Assembly (NCBI GenBank): GCA_963578625.1
Contig: CAUZEO010000052.1
Span: 1-19,736 of the forward strand
DNA: 19,736 bases
Source of the DNA: CAUZEO01 sp963578625
Lineage (GTDB): Bacteria; Verrucomicrobiota; Kiritimatiellia; SLOV01
Direction of reading: 5' to 3'
The notes below the pieces were generated by a model. The model had not been told where the DNA came from and searched no databases. It saw only the letters and a program-made list of their open reading frames with translations. Made by a program: the position numbers and the translations under genes. Shown here piece by piece: positions 6,406 to 14,602 of this stretch. The stretch's first letter is position 1. Every line of letters begins with the position of its first letter.

Positions 6406-7467
6406 ATGACGTTACTCATCACCGTAACACTTTTGACCCTTGGAATTTCCGCTCTCTGCTCTCTTTTCGAAGCGGTCCTTTACTCCACCCCCATCGGATC
6501 CATCGAAGCAGCAAAAAACGAGAGCGAGAACGGCAAGGGAATTGCCGACAGGATGTTGGAACTCAAAACGAACATCGCGGTGCCGATTACCGCAATCCTC
6601 GTTCTCAATACCATCGCCAATACTGCCGGCGCGGCCCTGGCGGGCTTCATCAGCCGGACAGAACTTACTCCGCTCGGCGTCGCGTCGTTTGCGGTGTTCC
6701 TGGTTCTCGGTATTCTGTTTCTGTCGGAATTGATCCCGAAAACCATTGGTGCAATTTACTGGCGGCGACTTTGGCAATGGATCGTCTGGCCCATTATTAT
6801 TCTTCGTGCAGCGCTGTACCCCATTGTGTGGGTGGTCCAGCGATTCACCAATATGATCACCCGCGGAGCATCGGCGGCCGCAGTGACGGAGGAAGAAATC
6901 GTAGCCATGGTCAATCTCGGGGAGAGCGGCGGTAACTTGAGCGAAGAAGAGGGCGAAATGGTTCGAAACATCATCCACCTGGAAGACAAATCCGCAAAGG
7001 ACATCATGACCCCGAGAGTGGTCGCGTTCAGTCTGGATGCGGAAATCAAAGTGCACGACGCCATTGGACGCCTGAGTTCAGTTGGTTTCAGTCGGATTCC
7101 GATCTATAAGGAGCATCCGGAAAATATTTCAGGATATGTACTGCGCAGGCATCTCTATTCGGTAGATCCTGAGAACCGGACAAAACGAATCCAGTCCCTG
7201 GCCAAACCCATTTCATTTGTACCGGAAACGGCGAACTGCCTGACGCTGCTCAACCAGTTTCTCAAGCATCGATGGCACATCGCGATGGTAGCAGACGAGT
7301 ACGGCGGCCTCGCGGGCCTGATCACCCTGGAGGATCTGATCGAAACCCTGCTGGGATCCGAGATCGTGGACGAAACCGATCGCTTCGTCGACATGCGAAC
7401 CGCCGCGCGACAGCAAAGCCAGGCCAAGACCAGACGAAAATCCAAACCGGGTCAGGAATCCACCTAG
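6406..7467 (+). CDS. CNNM/MpfA-family membrane transporter (DUF21 plus CBS pair), probable Mg2+ exporter
   Basis: The protein has a DUF21 membrane domain with about four hydrophobic segments: residues 1-27, 58-82, 90-115 and 122-146. The SALCSLFEAVLYS and LFLSELIPKT motifs are typical. A cytoplasmic linker and a CBS pair follow, from about 195 (DIMTPRVVAF) to about 325 (VADEYGGLAGLITLEDLIETLLG). Related CNNM/MpfA/CorC proteins export Mg2+ or similar divalent cations, sensing Mg-ATP through the CBS pair. At 353 aa it lacks the C-terminal CorC/HlyC domain found in many relatives and ends in a basic tail. AGGAG lies 6 nt before the ATG. A strong promoter and long leader precede it, and mutM follows after 49 nt in the same direction. 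Family assignment is firm; Mg2+ as substrate is inferred from the family. Confidence 0.92.
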   Translation: MTLLITVTLLTLGISALCSLFEAVLYSTPIGSIEAAKNESENGKGIADRMLELKTNIAVPITAILVLNTIANTAGAALAGFISRTELTPLGVASFAVFLVLGILFLSELIPKTIGAIYWRRLWQWIVWPIIILRAALYPIVWVVQRFTNMITRGASAAAVTEEEIVAMVNLGESGGNLSEEEGEMVRNIIHLEDKSAKDIMTPRVVAFSLDAEIKVHDAIGRLSSVGFSRIPIYKEHPENISGYVLRRHLYSVDPENRTKRIQSLAKPISFVPETANCLTLLNQFLKHRWHIAMVADEYGGLAGLITLEDLIETLLGSEIVDETDRFVDMRTAARQQSQAKTRRKSKPGQEST

Positions 7468-7508
7468 CCCGCATATTTCATGAACTTTCGTAGCGAGAGG
7501 GTGGAGGT
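7464..7508 (+). repeat. Second, partial copy of the intergenic repeat, carrying the mutM ribosome binding site
   Basis: CTAGCCCGCAT followed by ACTTTCGTAGCGAG and GTGGAGGT aligns with 1397-1440 at about 36 of 45 columns. The transporter stop TAG lies inside the first bases, and GGAGG near the end is the mutM Shine-Dalgarno sequence, 9 nt before its GTG. The downstream inverted arm seen in the first copy is missing. Confidence 0.5.
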
Positions 7509-7516
7509 AGGGTCAC

Positions 7517-8314
7517 GTGCCGGAGCTGCCCGAAGTTGAGACCGGTCGAAAGATCGCCGAACAGGCGCTTTCCGGCCGGAAGATCGCATGCGTTACTACG
7601 GTGCAGGATCCGATCGTGTATCACAAGATCTCGCCGCGCAAACTGGCCGACGCCGTGTCGGGACGCACCGTTGTCGGGGTGCACAGGAAAGGCAAGCAGC
7701 TATGGATGGAACTGGATCGCAGGCCGTGGCCTGGATTTCACTTCGGAATGACGGGGTCATTCCATGTGTACACAGCAAAGCGGGACCGCCCTGCATTCTG
7801 GAAAATCGAACTGGTTTCCGATACGGGGCAACGGCTGGCAATGGTAAACAAACGGAGGCTGGGGCGCATCCGCTTGTTCGACGATCCGCTTCGGGAAAAG
7901 CCCATTGTCGACCTGGGTTTTGACCCGCTTTACGAAATGCCGAATGCGGCAGTGTTCGCCGAATCCGTTCGCAAGCGAAAGATCCCAATCAAGGTCCTCC
8001 TGCTCGACCAGTCCTTCGCGGCCGGAGTGGGCAACTGGATTGCGGATGAGGTTCTGTACCAGGCGCGCATCGCTCCTCAGCGGCGGGCAGACCAACTCAG
8101 CGCGAAAGAGGTGCAGTCAATACGATCCTGCATAAAACGAATTATTCAACGCGCGGTCGAGGTGGATGCCGACGCAGATCGCTTCCCGCGAACGTGGTTG
8201 TTTCATCACCGGTGGGGAAAGAAGAAGACGGCAGTGACTGCCCGCGGGGAGGGGGTCCAGTTCGATACCCTCGGCGGGCGCACTACCGCGTGGGTGCCGG
8301 ACCGGCAGGTGTGA
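7517..8314 (+). CDS. mutM: Formamidopyrimidine-DNA glycosylase (Fpg/MutM family), zincless-finger type
   Basis: This bifunctional base-excision glycosylase/AP lyase removes oxidised bases such as 8-oxoguanine or fapy lesions. The start MPELPEVETG supplies the catalytic N-terminal proline (P2) and glutamate (E3). K60 in RKGKQLW, NKRRLGRIRL at 111-120 and GVGNWIADEVLYQARI at 170-185 (H2TH region) are conserved. The C-terminus is unusual. Instead of the four-cysteine zinc finger of bacterial Fpg and Nei, residues about 228-262 read LFHHRWGKKK...GGRTTAWVP with no cysteines, a pattern I recognise from plant FPG. E215VDADADRFP just before is likewise plant-like. Start is GTG 7517 with GGAGG 9 nt upstream. 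It follows the transporter gene and converges on the M42 gene. Substrate range may differ from standard MutM. Confidence 0.93.
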   Translation: MPELPEVETGRKIAEQALSGRKIACVTTVQDPIVYHKISPRKLADAVSGRTVVGVHRKGKQLWMELDRRPWPGFHFGMTGSFHVYTAKRDRPAFWKIELVSDTGQRLAMVNKRRLGRIRLFDDPLREKPIVDLGFDPLYEMPNAAVFAESVRKRKIPIKVLLLDQSFAAGVGNWIADEVLYQARIAPQRRADQLSAKEVQSIRSCIKRIIQRAVEVDADADRFPRTWLFHHRWGKKKTAVTARGEGVQFDTLGGRTTAWVPDRQV

Positions 8315-8326
8315 GGAGTTCACCGG

Positions 8327-9376
8327 TCAGACATAATCGTACGACTCCTCGTGACCCACTTCGAGATAGCTCGTCAACAACTCGATTCCAGCCTCTACGT
8401 CGGACTGGTGGATCATTTCATTTACGGTGTGAATGTAGCGGGTGGGCAGGCTCAGGGTAATGCTTGCACAACCTCCCCGGGAACGCTGCATCGCGCCGGC
8501 GTCAGTGCCCCCTCGCGGTAGAATCTCCATCTGGTGCGAAATGTTGCCGCGCTCGGAAATTTTGCGAAAATGCTCTACCAGCTTCGGATGACAGATCAGC
8601 GACCCGTCCATAATCTTGATGCCGACCCCCCCCCCCAGTTTTGTCACCGTATCGGCGTCGGCAGGGCCCGGATAATCACATGCGAGCGTGGTATCGAGGG
8701 CAATACTGACGTCGGGATTCACGGTAAACGCTGACGTCGTGGCGCCGCGAAGCCCCACTTCTTCCTGCACCGTGAACACGGCACACACGTCTACCTGGTG
8801 TTCTTTCAACCGACGAAGAGTTTCTATCAACACAAACACGCCAACCCGGTTGTCGAGGCACTTCCCGACCAGGCAGTCTCCGCACTCGACGCAGGCACGG
8901 TCCATGGTGACCATATCGCCGATCGATATCCGGGACGCAACCTCCTTCGCGGGAAGACCAACATCGACAAAAAACTGATCGAGCTTCGGCGGCGCCTTCG
9001 ATTCCTCCGGCGTAAGCAGATGCGCAGGCTTTGTGGTGTACGTGAGCACCCCCGGCAGGGGCCCTCCCTCGCGCGGGAACACCTTCACGCGCTGCGCGAA
9101 AAGCTGACGCGGGTCGAATCCACCGAGCTGCTGTAATCTCAAAAATCCGTCCTTATCGATGAATCTTACTATGAATCCGATCTCGTCCATGTGGGCCGCG
9201 ACCATGACGGTGCGCTGTCCAGCGCCCTTTCGAGTGCAGATTACGTTGCCCATGATATCGACGTCGACGGAGTCGGAAAGGGGTCGAACAACGTCCATGA
9301 CCAGGGCCCGTACGGCGTCCTCGCGGCCAGGCACGGCGGAGGTTTCACTGAGTTGTTTTAATAGAGACCAGTCCAT
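8327..9376 (-). CDS. M42-family metallopeptidase (glutamyl/tetrahedral aminopeptidase-like)
   Basis: This is a di-metal cytoplasmic aminopeptidase of family M42, whose members usually form dodecameric tetrahedral particles that trim peptides. Expected metal ligands and catalytic residues are visible: H62 (AAHMDEIGF), D175 (CLDNRVG), E205/E206 (VQEEVGLRGA), D228 (ALDTT) and H316 (RYIHT). The insert from about 85 to 160 matches the family's dimerisation domain. The 349-aa length is normal and there is no signal peptide. Start ATG 9376 has AAGGGA upstream at a somewhat long spacing. It is divergent from a PhoD-like lipoprotein gene (115-bp gap) and convergent with mutM. A second M42 member is encoded 1.2 kb away. 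Some M42-like proteins were annotated as endoglucanases (CelM); peptidase is the better reading. Confidence 0.92.
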   Translation of the reverse strand: MDWSLLKQLSETSAVPGREDAVRALVMDVVRPLSDSVDVDIMGNVICTRKGAGQRTVMVAAHMDEIGFIVRFIDKDGFLRLQQLGGFDPRQLFAQRVKVFPREGGPLPGVLTYTTKPAHLLTPEESKAPPKLDQFFVDVGLPAKEVASRISIGDMVTMDRACVECGDCLVGKCLDNRVGVFVLIETLRRLKEHQVDVCAVFTVQEEVGLRGATTSAFTVNPDVSIALDTTLACDYPGPADADTVTKLGGGVGIKIMDGSLICHPKLVEHFRKISERGNISHQMEILPRGGTDAGAMQRSRGGCASITLSLPTRYIHTVNEMIHQSDVEAGIELLTSYLEVGHEESYDYV

Positions 9377-9491
9377 ATCGCATCATTTTCCCTTCCGGTA
9401 ACAGGGTTCAAGGATTCCCAAAGCCCTGACCATTCTATATATCCCTCCCCGATGGCAAGCAGCGCGTTTCAGCTTGCATCACGAGGATGGA

Positions 9492-10604
9492 ATGAAACGG
9501 ACCCGAAAATCAGGAATCACCCCAGTGCATCGACGAATCGCGTGGATACTCCCGGCATGCTGCGCAGTGATCATGGCGGGCTGCCGTGCCGGTCGCACTG
9601 CAGAGTCGCAGCAAGTCCACACGGCCAGGATCGCGTTCGGATCCTGCTTGAAAGTGGACGAGGAACAGCCGGTGTGGGACATCATGCGCTCACGTTATCC
9701 GGATCTCTTCATCTTCCTCGGCGACAATGTGTACGCCGATACCCGCGATACCGAACAAATGCGAGCCACCTATGCGCTTCTTGGCACCCGGCCGGAGTAC
9801 ATTCGCTTCAAGGAGGAAGTTCCCATCCTCGCCACATGGGATGACCACGATTACGGCGAAAACGATGCGGGCGCCGAGTACCCCATGAAGCAGGAATCCA
9901 AGGAAATTTTTCTCGACTTTTTCAATGAGCCGGTGAACTCATTGCGCCGGCGTCACCCCGGGATATATCATGACCGGCGAATTGAGCTGGCGGGGCTCGA
10001 CGTTCAGTTCATCCTCCTCGATACACGAACTTTTCGCGGACCCTTGGTACCGCGCAATTCCTCCACCGGGGACGGAGGGCCGTACACCGCCAACGAAGAC
10101 ACGACAACCACATTACTCGGGGATGACCAGTGGTATTGGCTGGGGCAAAGACTCCGGGAACCCGCGGACCTTCGCATCATCGCGTCAAGCATACAGGTTC
10201 TGGCCGAGGAGCATCACTGGGAAAAGTGGATGAACTTTCCACACGAACGCAAACAGCTCCTTCAAGTCATGGACGACACCGGCGCAGATGGAGTCATTTT
10301 CCTGTCGGGTGACAGGCACCACAGTGAAATTTCCCGTATGGAAACCGCATGGGGAGTCCCATTGTATGACGTCACATCGAGCGGCATGAATTGCGGGATG
10401 CCCGACAAGTTCATCGAGCCGAATCGATATCGCGTTCACGAGATGTTCCGGGAAGACAGCTTCGGCACAATCACCATCGAAAATCGCGGCGGCATGGTCA
10501 CTGTAAGTATCGGACTCCATAGCATAGACGGCACCCGGGTCAGGCAAGAAAGGGTTCCGATTTCAAGCCTGCGGCGCCCAGCTACCCCCCGAGAAAATCG
10601 GTAA
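9492..10604 (+). CDS. PhoD-like alkaline phosphatase lipoprotein
   Basis: This is a metallophosphoesterase of the PhoD type that probably hydrolyses phosphate esters or phosphodiesters outside the cytoplasm. The N-terminus is a lipoprotein signal: basic KRTRK, a hydrophobic core near 18-28, and the lipobox IMAGC with lipidated C31. Conserved metallophosphoesterase blocks follow: FGSC at 49-52, FLGDNVYAD at 75-83, WDDHDYGEND at 116-125, and SGDRHHSE at 272-279. Length is 370 aa from ATG 9492, preferred over an in-frame TTG at 9474 because GAGG sits just before the ATG. Its last 23 bases overlap the end of the convergent second M42 gene. Typical Gram-positive PhoD uses a Tat signal; here no twin-arginine motif is seen, so Sec/lipoprotein export is inferred. 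No Pho box was found. Confidence 0.9.
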   Translation: MKRTRKSGITPVHRRIAWILPACCAVIMAGCRAGRTAESQQVHTARIAFGSCLKVDEEQPVWDIMRSRYPDLFIFLGDNVYADTRDTEQMRATYALLGTRPEYIRFKEEVPILATWDDHDYGENDAGAEYPMKQESKEIFLDFFNEPVNSLRRRHPGIYHDRRIELAGLDVQFILLDTRTFRGPLVPRNSSTGDGGPYTANEDTTTTLLGDDQWYWLGQRLREPADLRIIASSIQVLAEEHHWEKWMNFPHERKQLLQVMDDTGADGVIFLSGDRHHSEISRMETAWGVPLYDVTSSGMNCGMPDKFIEPNRYRVHEMFREDSFGTITIENRGGMVTVSIGLHSIDGTRVRQERVPISSLRRPATPRENR

Positions 10605-11670
10605 ACCCCGCTACGGTAGATGCGTCCAGTCGTTCGACCAGCGCGCGCACCAGGTCCATGGCGCTACAGTAATCACGGATATCGATCATCGCGTTGTGAG
10701 TATGAATATACCGGGCGGGAACCCCGAGAACGACGACCGGGCAACCCACGCCGGCATACTGAAACGCTGCTGCATCCGTCCCTCCTGAACGCCGGACCGC
10801 GATCTGATGCGGAATAGACATCGCGTCCGCCACGCCTACGGAAAATTCAACCAACGCCTTGTTCATGATCGCAGATGGATCGAAGACGCGAATCTGGACG
10901 CCACCGCCCAATCGTCCCTGGAACTCTGATGGCGATCCTCCCGGCCTGTCATCCGCGGGCGGACCTTCCATAATCAGCGCCACATCAGGTCGCGCCGTTT
11001 CGCCGGCAACTTTCGCACCGCGCATCCCCATTTCTTCCTGGGCGGTCCCCACGCCCATCAACAAGTTCGGGTGGCTCGAACCTCGAAGTTTCTGAAGGCT
11101 TTGTATCGTCAATGCCATGCCTACGCGGTTGTCAAAGGCCTTGCACAGAATCCGGTTCGGGTTAGACATTTGGGTGAAAGTACTGCTGGGCGCTATCGGA
11201 TCTCCCAGGCGAATCCCAAAGTCCCCGGACACTTCCCCGGCGCTCGAAGCGCCGACATCGATGTACAGTTCATCGATATCCGGAACGCGAACCCGGGCGT
11301 CTTTCTTCATCAAGTGAGGCGGCGTCGAGGCAATGACGCCTTCTACCATGTCTCCGCTTCGGGTTAAAATGCGGACGCGTTGCGCCGGCAACGTCTGCGG
11401 CACCCAGCCACCCACCGGACGAAACCGGAGAAAACCATCCGACGTCACCATCTGCACAATGAAACCCACTTCGTCCATGTGACCGGCCACCACAACCCGC
11501 GGCGAATCGTCCGTCCCCCCGGTTTCCGCAAATACGTTTCCAAATCGGTCGGAAGCGGGGGAAAAATCCGACATTTCCCGCTTCCAGATCCGGCGAATGG
11601 CCTCCTCGTGGCCCGGCACTCCATGGGCTTCGGCAAGCTCTTTCAACAAGTCAATCGCTCGATCTCGCAT
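10582..11670 (-). CDS. Second M42-family metallopeptidase
   Basis: It is a paralogue of the peptidase at 8327-9376, with the same architecture and 362 residues. Metal and catalytic positions are H64 (AGHMDEVGF), D180 (AFDNRVG), E212/E213 (AQEEMGMRGA), E235 (IMEGPPADD) and H323 (RYIHT). The fourth ligand is Glu here where the paralogue has Asp; both occur in the family. Start ATG 11670 is chosen because AGGA lies 6 nt upstream; the ATG at 11706 would add 12 residues without a clear site. It is the last gene of a minus-strand set DUF3311 > symporter > DUF482 > M42, 64 nt after the DUF482 gene, which suggests peptides or amides imported by the cluster are processed (inference). Its end overlaps the convergent PhoD-like gene. 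Confidence 0.92.
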   Translation of the reverse strand: MRDRAIDLLKELAEAHGVPGHEEAIRRIWKREMSDFSPASDRFGNVFAETGGTDDSPRVVVAGHMDEVGFIVQMVTSDGFLRFRPVGGWVPQTLPAQRVRILTRSGDMVEGVIASTPPHLMKKDARVRVPDIDELYIDVGASSAGEVSGDFGIRLGDPIAPSSTFTQMSNPNRILCKAFDNRVGMALTIQSLQKLRGSSHPNLLMGVGTAQEEMGMRGAKVAGETARPDVALIMEGPPADDRPGGSPSEFQGRLGGGVQIRVFDPSAIMNKALVEFSVGVADAMSIPHQIAVRRSGGTDAAAFQYAGVGCPVVVLGVPARYIHTHNAMIDIRDYCSAMDLVRALVERLDASTVAGFTDFLGG

Positions 11671-11734
11671 TGTTGTCCTTTCGCAATCGTGGTGCCAGTA
11701 TTGCATGGCGCAGGAATCAACTCAACCCGCACCC

Positions 11735-12883
11735 TCACGAATCGCCCGGTAGATTCTGCTTAAACGCGGATCGATCTTCCCCCTCCTTCATGGCGGCACG
11801 CAGGTGATCGCTCTCCTCCAGAATATATTTTTCGATCGCGGATCTGAATTCAGGATCCGAAATCCAGTGCGCGCTGTAGGTAGACACCGGAACGTAGCCC
11901 TTCAGGAGTTTGTTGGGCCCCTGGGCACCGGCTTCGACCCGCTGAAGACCGTGCCTGATCGCATACTCGATCGCCCGGTAGTAGCAGAGTTCGAAATGGA
12001 GGTACCGATAGTGGCCACTGCAACCCCAGTGTCTGCCGTAAAGGATCGGTCCTTTCTGGAAGTGCAGCGCGCCTGCCACCCATTCCCTTGCTTCCCTGGC
12101 CATCCATAGCACCACGTTGTCCTTCATGGTTTCAAAAATTTCGCAGAAAAAATCGCGGGTCAGGTACGGCTGCCCCCATTTCCGGTCGTAGGTGATCACG
12201 TAGAACCCATACATCATTCGCGCGTGCTCTTCTGTCAGATCATTCCCACGCAACTCGCAAATCTCAATCGGCAGTGCGCTCACAGCTTTTCGTTCCCTGC
12301 GGATCTCATGCCGCTTCTTGTTTTTCAGCGCGGCGAGGAAATCCTCGAAGTCCGAGTAATCCCGGTTGTGCCAGTGAAATTGCATACTACTGCGGATCAT
12401 CATGCCCGGGTCCCGAAAGAACGCCTGCTCCCCATCGGGAATAAACAGTACGTGAAAAGACGAGAGGTCGTTCTCCCTCGCGACATCCAGCGCGCTCCGG
12501 AGCAGCAATTCACGGATTTCCTCTACCGGTGCCCCGTTCCGGCACAATATTTTCGGTCCCGTGGCGGGGGTGTACGGCACCGCGGAAATGAGCTTGGGGT
12601 AGTAAGGAATGCCGTGGCGCTGAAAAGCCTCTGCCCACGCCCAATCGAAGATATATTCCCCGTAGCTGTCGGTCTTGATATAGAGGTACATCGCGCCCAG
12701 GAGCGTATCTTTTTCCATCGCGCAGAGGTAAAGTGGCTCCCAACCGGTATCGGCGCCGATCGAACCACTATTTTCAAGCGCGTGAAGATACGAATAGTCA
12801 CTGAATGGAAACGAAGGATGGGAGATCGCGTCCCATTGGTCACAGCCAATCTCGGAAATCGCCTGCTCCAGTCGGATTCTCAT
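11735..12883 (-). CDS. DUF482/COG3146 GNAT-fold acyltransferase-like protein
   Basis: This 382-residue cytoplasmic protein resembles the DUF482 (COG3146, 'predicted N-acyltransferase') family. Supporting features are the N-terminal PFSDYSYLHALENSG segment, VPYTPATGPKIL near 101-112, the central FLAALKNKKRHEIRRERK region, and the C-terminal GAQGPNKLLKGYVPVSTYSAHWI block. FemAB/GNAT-related transferases share this fold, but the substrate is unknown; a link to peptidoglycan or amino-acyl transfer is only suggested by the fold. The ATG at 12883 comes 3 nt after the symporter stop, so translation is probably coupled. Gene order with a sodium symporter upstream and an M42 peptidase downstream suggests work on the same imported compound (inference). 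Confidence 0.82.
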   Translation of the reverse strand: MRIRLEQAISEIGCDQWDAISHPSFPFSDYSYLHALENSGSIGADTGWEPLYLCAMEKDTLLGAMYLYIKTDSYGEYIFDWAWAEAFQRHGIPYYPKLISAVPYTPATGPKILCRNGAPVEEIRELLLRSALDVARENDLSSFHVLFIPDGEQAFFRDPGMMIRSSMQFHWHNRDYSDFEDFLAALKNKKRHEIRRERKAVSALPIEICELRGNDLTEEHARMMYGFYVITYDRKWGQPYLTRDFFCEIFETMKDNVVLWMAREAREWVAGALHFQKGPILYGRHWGCSGHYRYLHFELCYYRAIEYAIRHGLQRVEAGAQGPNKLLKGYVPVSTYSAHWISDPEFRSAIEKYILEESDHLRAAMKEGEDRSAFKQNLPGDS

Positions 12884-12886
12884 GGA

Positions 12887-14329
12887 TCAGGGTTTCTGCT
12901 CAAACGATTCTGACGGAAACAAAAACGAGCCCACCACGCAGATGAACAGGTTGACGCCGAGGCCGACAGTGCCGGGATGAACCCACGCCCACTTCGGATC
13001 CAATGCGAAACCGGCCACTGCCACGGCACATCCGGCAGCAATGCCCACCAGGGCGGTACCGGCGCCAAGGCGGGGAAGATATAGCCCCAGAATAAACGCG
13101 GGAGCGACTTGGACGAGCAGGTCAAACTTGATCACCAGCAGTCGGAAAAGGGTTATGCCCTGGAGTTGCAGCGCAACCACAACCACGATACCCATAAGCA
13201 CCCAGGACGAAATCTTCCCCAGTTTCAGCAGCTTCTCGTCGCTCGCCGAATACCCGATTGTTTTGACGACAATATCCTGAATGACAATCGAAGACAGACT
13301 CAACAAAACTGAATCGGCAGTGGACATCATCGCTGCGAGCGCTCCCAGAAGCAACAGCGTGACGCCGAAATAAAGCACGGGCCCCTGCGTGGAAATCAGG
13401 TCGAGCATTCGGGTCATCACCTGGTCGCTCTGGGCTTTTCCCAGCCCGGGAAACTGCTCGATCGCCATGATCCCCATGAAGTAGGCGAAGAAAACCGTCA
13501 GCAGCGGAAGAAGCACCATGGCACCGAGTGACCATCTCAGAACCCGCGTGGATTTCGCTGCGAATATTCGCTGAATTCCCTGCGGGTACATGGCTCCGCC
13601 GAGGCCGGCCAAGCATAGAAAACTCAACCACTTAACACATACTTTCAATTCAGGCGGCCGCACTTTATCGGGCTCAAGCTCCAGGATCCTTGCAGGCAGC
13701 AGCGCCAGCTCTTCATGTTGGGTCAGGAGATACCCCCCTAGAATCAGGACCGCAACGAACATCATGATACCCTGGAGCGTGTCGGTCCATGCAACCGCCC
13801 GCATTCCGCCGACGGTTTCGTAAAGTACGATCACGACCGAAAGAAACAACACCCCGACAGCAAAGCTCCCGGGCCTGCCGGTCAATCCTTCCACCGCATT
13901 CCCCATCGCCAGCAGCTGCGCCAGCAGATAGTTCAGCATTGCAATGCACATAAGCACGGCACACACCGACGTGAGGCCCCGGTTTCGATATCTGTCATGA
14001 ATCCAGTCGCATGGCGTCACGTAGCCGCGGAGAACAGCCCGGGCCCGAAGCGCGGGGGCGTACAGAAGGTAAAATGTCACGATACACATCATGAACGTAA
14101 CGCTCATCATGTACGCGTAGCCCATGCGGTACGCTTTTCCCGGAAACCCCATGAACGTATTGCCGCTGTACTGCGTGGCGAAAAGGGTACAGATCAGAAC
14201 AAGGAATCCGAGTTTGCCTCCCGCCAGATAAAAATCGTGAGGCGTCTTCGATGTAGCGCGGCGGCGTCCAAGCCACGCGAGCATCATGAGGATGCACAGG
14301 TAAAGGCAGAAAAGAACAAGCATCAACAT
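12887..14329 (-). CDS. Sodium:solute symporter family (SSS) permease
   Basis: This is an inner-membrane sodium-coupled permease of the SSS family (PanF/PutP/SglT fold). From the ATG at 14329 it has about 480 residues and some 13 hydrophobic segments. Characteristic stretches are FYLAGGKLG near the N-terminus, QYSGNTFMGFPGKAY after the second helix, and ALAAMMSTADSVLLSLSSI, which matches the SSS region that contributes to the Na+ site. The frame is open to 14575, but the extra residues overlap the DUF3311-type gene in another frame and are not transporter-like. A second ATG at 14323 overlaps that gene's stop as TGATG, so coupling is likely either way. The substrate cannot be named; pantothenate, amino acids or organic acids are possible. 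Co-transcription with DUF3311, DUF482 and M42 genes is probable. Confidence 0.92.
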   Translation of the reverse strand: MLMLVLFCLYLCILMMLAWLGRRRATSKTPHDFYLAGGKLGFLVLICTLFATQYSGNTFMGFPGKAYRMGYAYMMSVTFMMCIVTFYLLYAPALRARAVLRGYVTPCDWIHDRYRNRGLTSVCAVLMCIAMLNYLLAQLLAMGNAVEGLTGRPGSFAVGVLFLSVVIVLYETVGGMRAVAWTDTLQGIMMFVAVLILGGYLLTQHEELALLPARILELEPDKVRPPELKVCVKWLSFLCLAGLGGAMYPQGIQRIFAAKSTRVLRWSLGAMVLLPLLTVFFAYFMGIMAIEQFPGLGKAQSDQVMTRMLDLISTQGPVLYFGVTLLLLGALAAMMSTADSVLLSLSSIVIQDIVVKTIGYSASDEKLLKLGKISSWVLMGIVVVVALQLQGITLFRLLVIKFDLLVQVAPAFILGLYLPRLGAGTALVGIAAGCAVAVAGFALDPKWAWVHPGTVGLGVNLFICVVGSFLFPSESFEQKP

Positions 14330-14547
14330 TCGTCGTCGCCGTCCTTCCACCGAGAAATGATAAGGAGCGCGGTGGTAATCGAAAAAAGAATGCTGATGCC
14401 GAATGAAAAAGCCGCCCAGGAAGGCATCCCCAGCACAAACGGCTCGACCTTGTCGTCCGGCCAATACCAGGGCACAGAGAGCACCACGAGGCCGAGCAGC
14501 AACAGCCAGTGCCGAAGTTTCAGGAAATGGGTCGGGTTCTGCTCCAT
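14323..14547 (-). CDS. Small two-helix membrane protein, DUF3311-like, partner of the symporter
   Basis: This 74-residue protein has two hydrophobic segments, about 13-28 (HWLLLLGLVVLSVPWYW) and 42-65 (SWAAFSFGISILFSITTALLII), with VEPFVLGMP between them. This layout matches the DUF3311 type of small protein often encoded directly before SSS permeases, comparable in context to YhdT before PanF. Its stop overlaps the symporter start (TGATG or a 7-nt overlap), which indicates tight coupling. It probably stabilises or modulates the transporter in the inner membrane (inference from context). It is the first intact gene of the minus-strand cluster; no convincing promoter was found in the 55 nt before it. 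Confidence 0.78.
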   Translation of the reverse strand: MEQNPTHFLKLRHWLLLLGLVVLSVPWYWPDDKVEPFVLGMPSWAAFSFGISILFSITTALLIISRWKDGDDEC

Positions 14548-14602
14548 GCCCGGAGCCTAACCTGCCCCGGCCCACAATGAAAATCGCGAAGTTGGACGAA
14601 AA

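Noticed and set aside
12224..12913. Plus-strand open frame of 229 codons opposite the DUF482 gene
   Set aside because: The minus-strand protein has clear family motifs; this frame has none and no ribosome binding site.
13997..14560. Plus-strand open frame of 187 codons opposite the symporter
   Set aside because: It is antisense to transmembrane coding sequence, very basic, and has no start signal or family match.
14330..14575. N-terminal extension of the symporter frame
   Set aside because: The extra 82 residues overlap the DUF3311-like gene in another frame and are arginine-rich shadow sequence.
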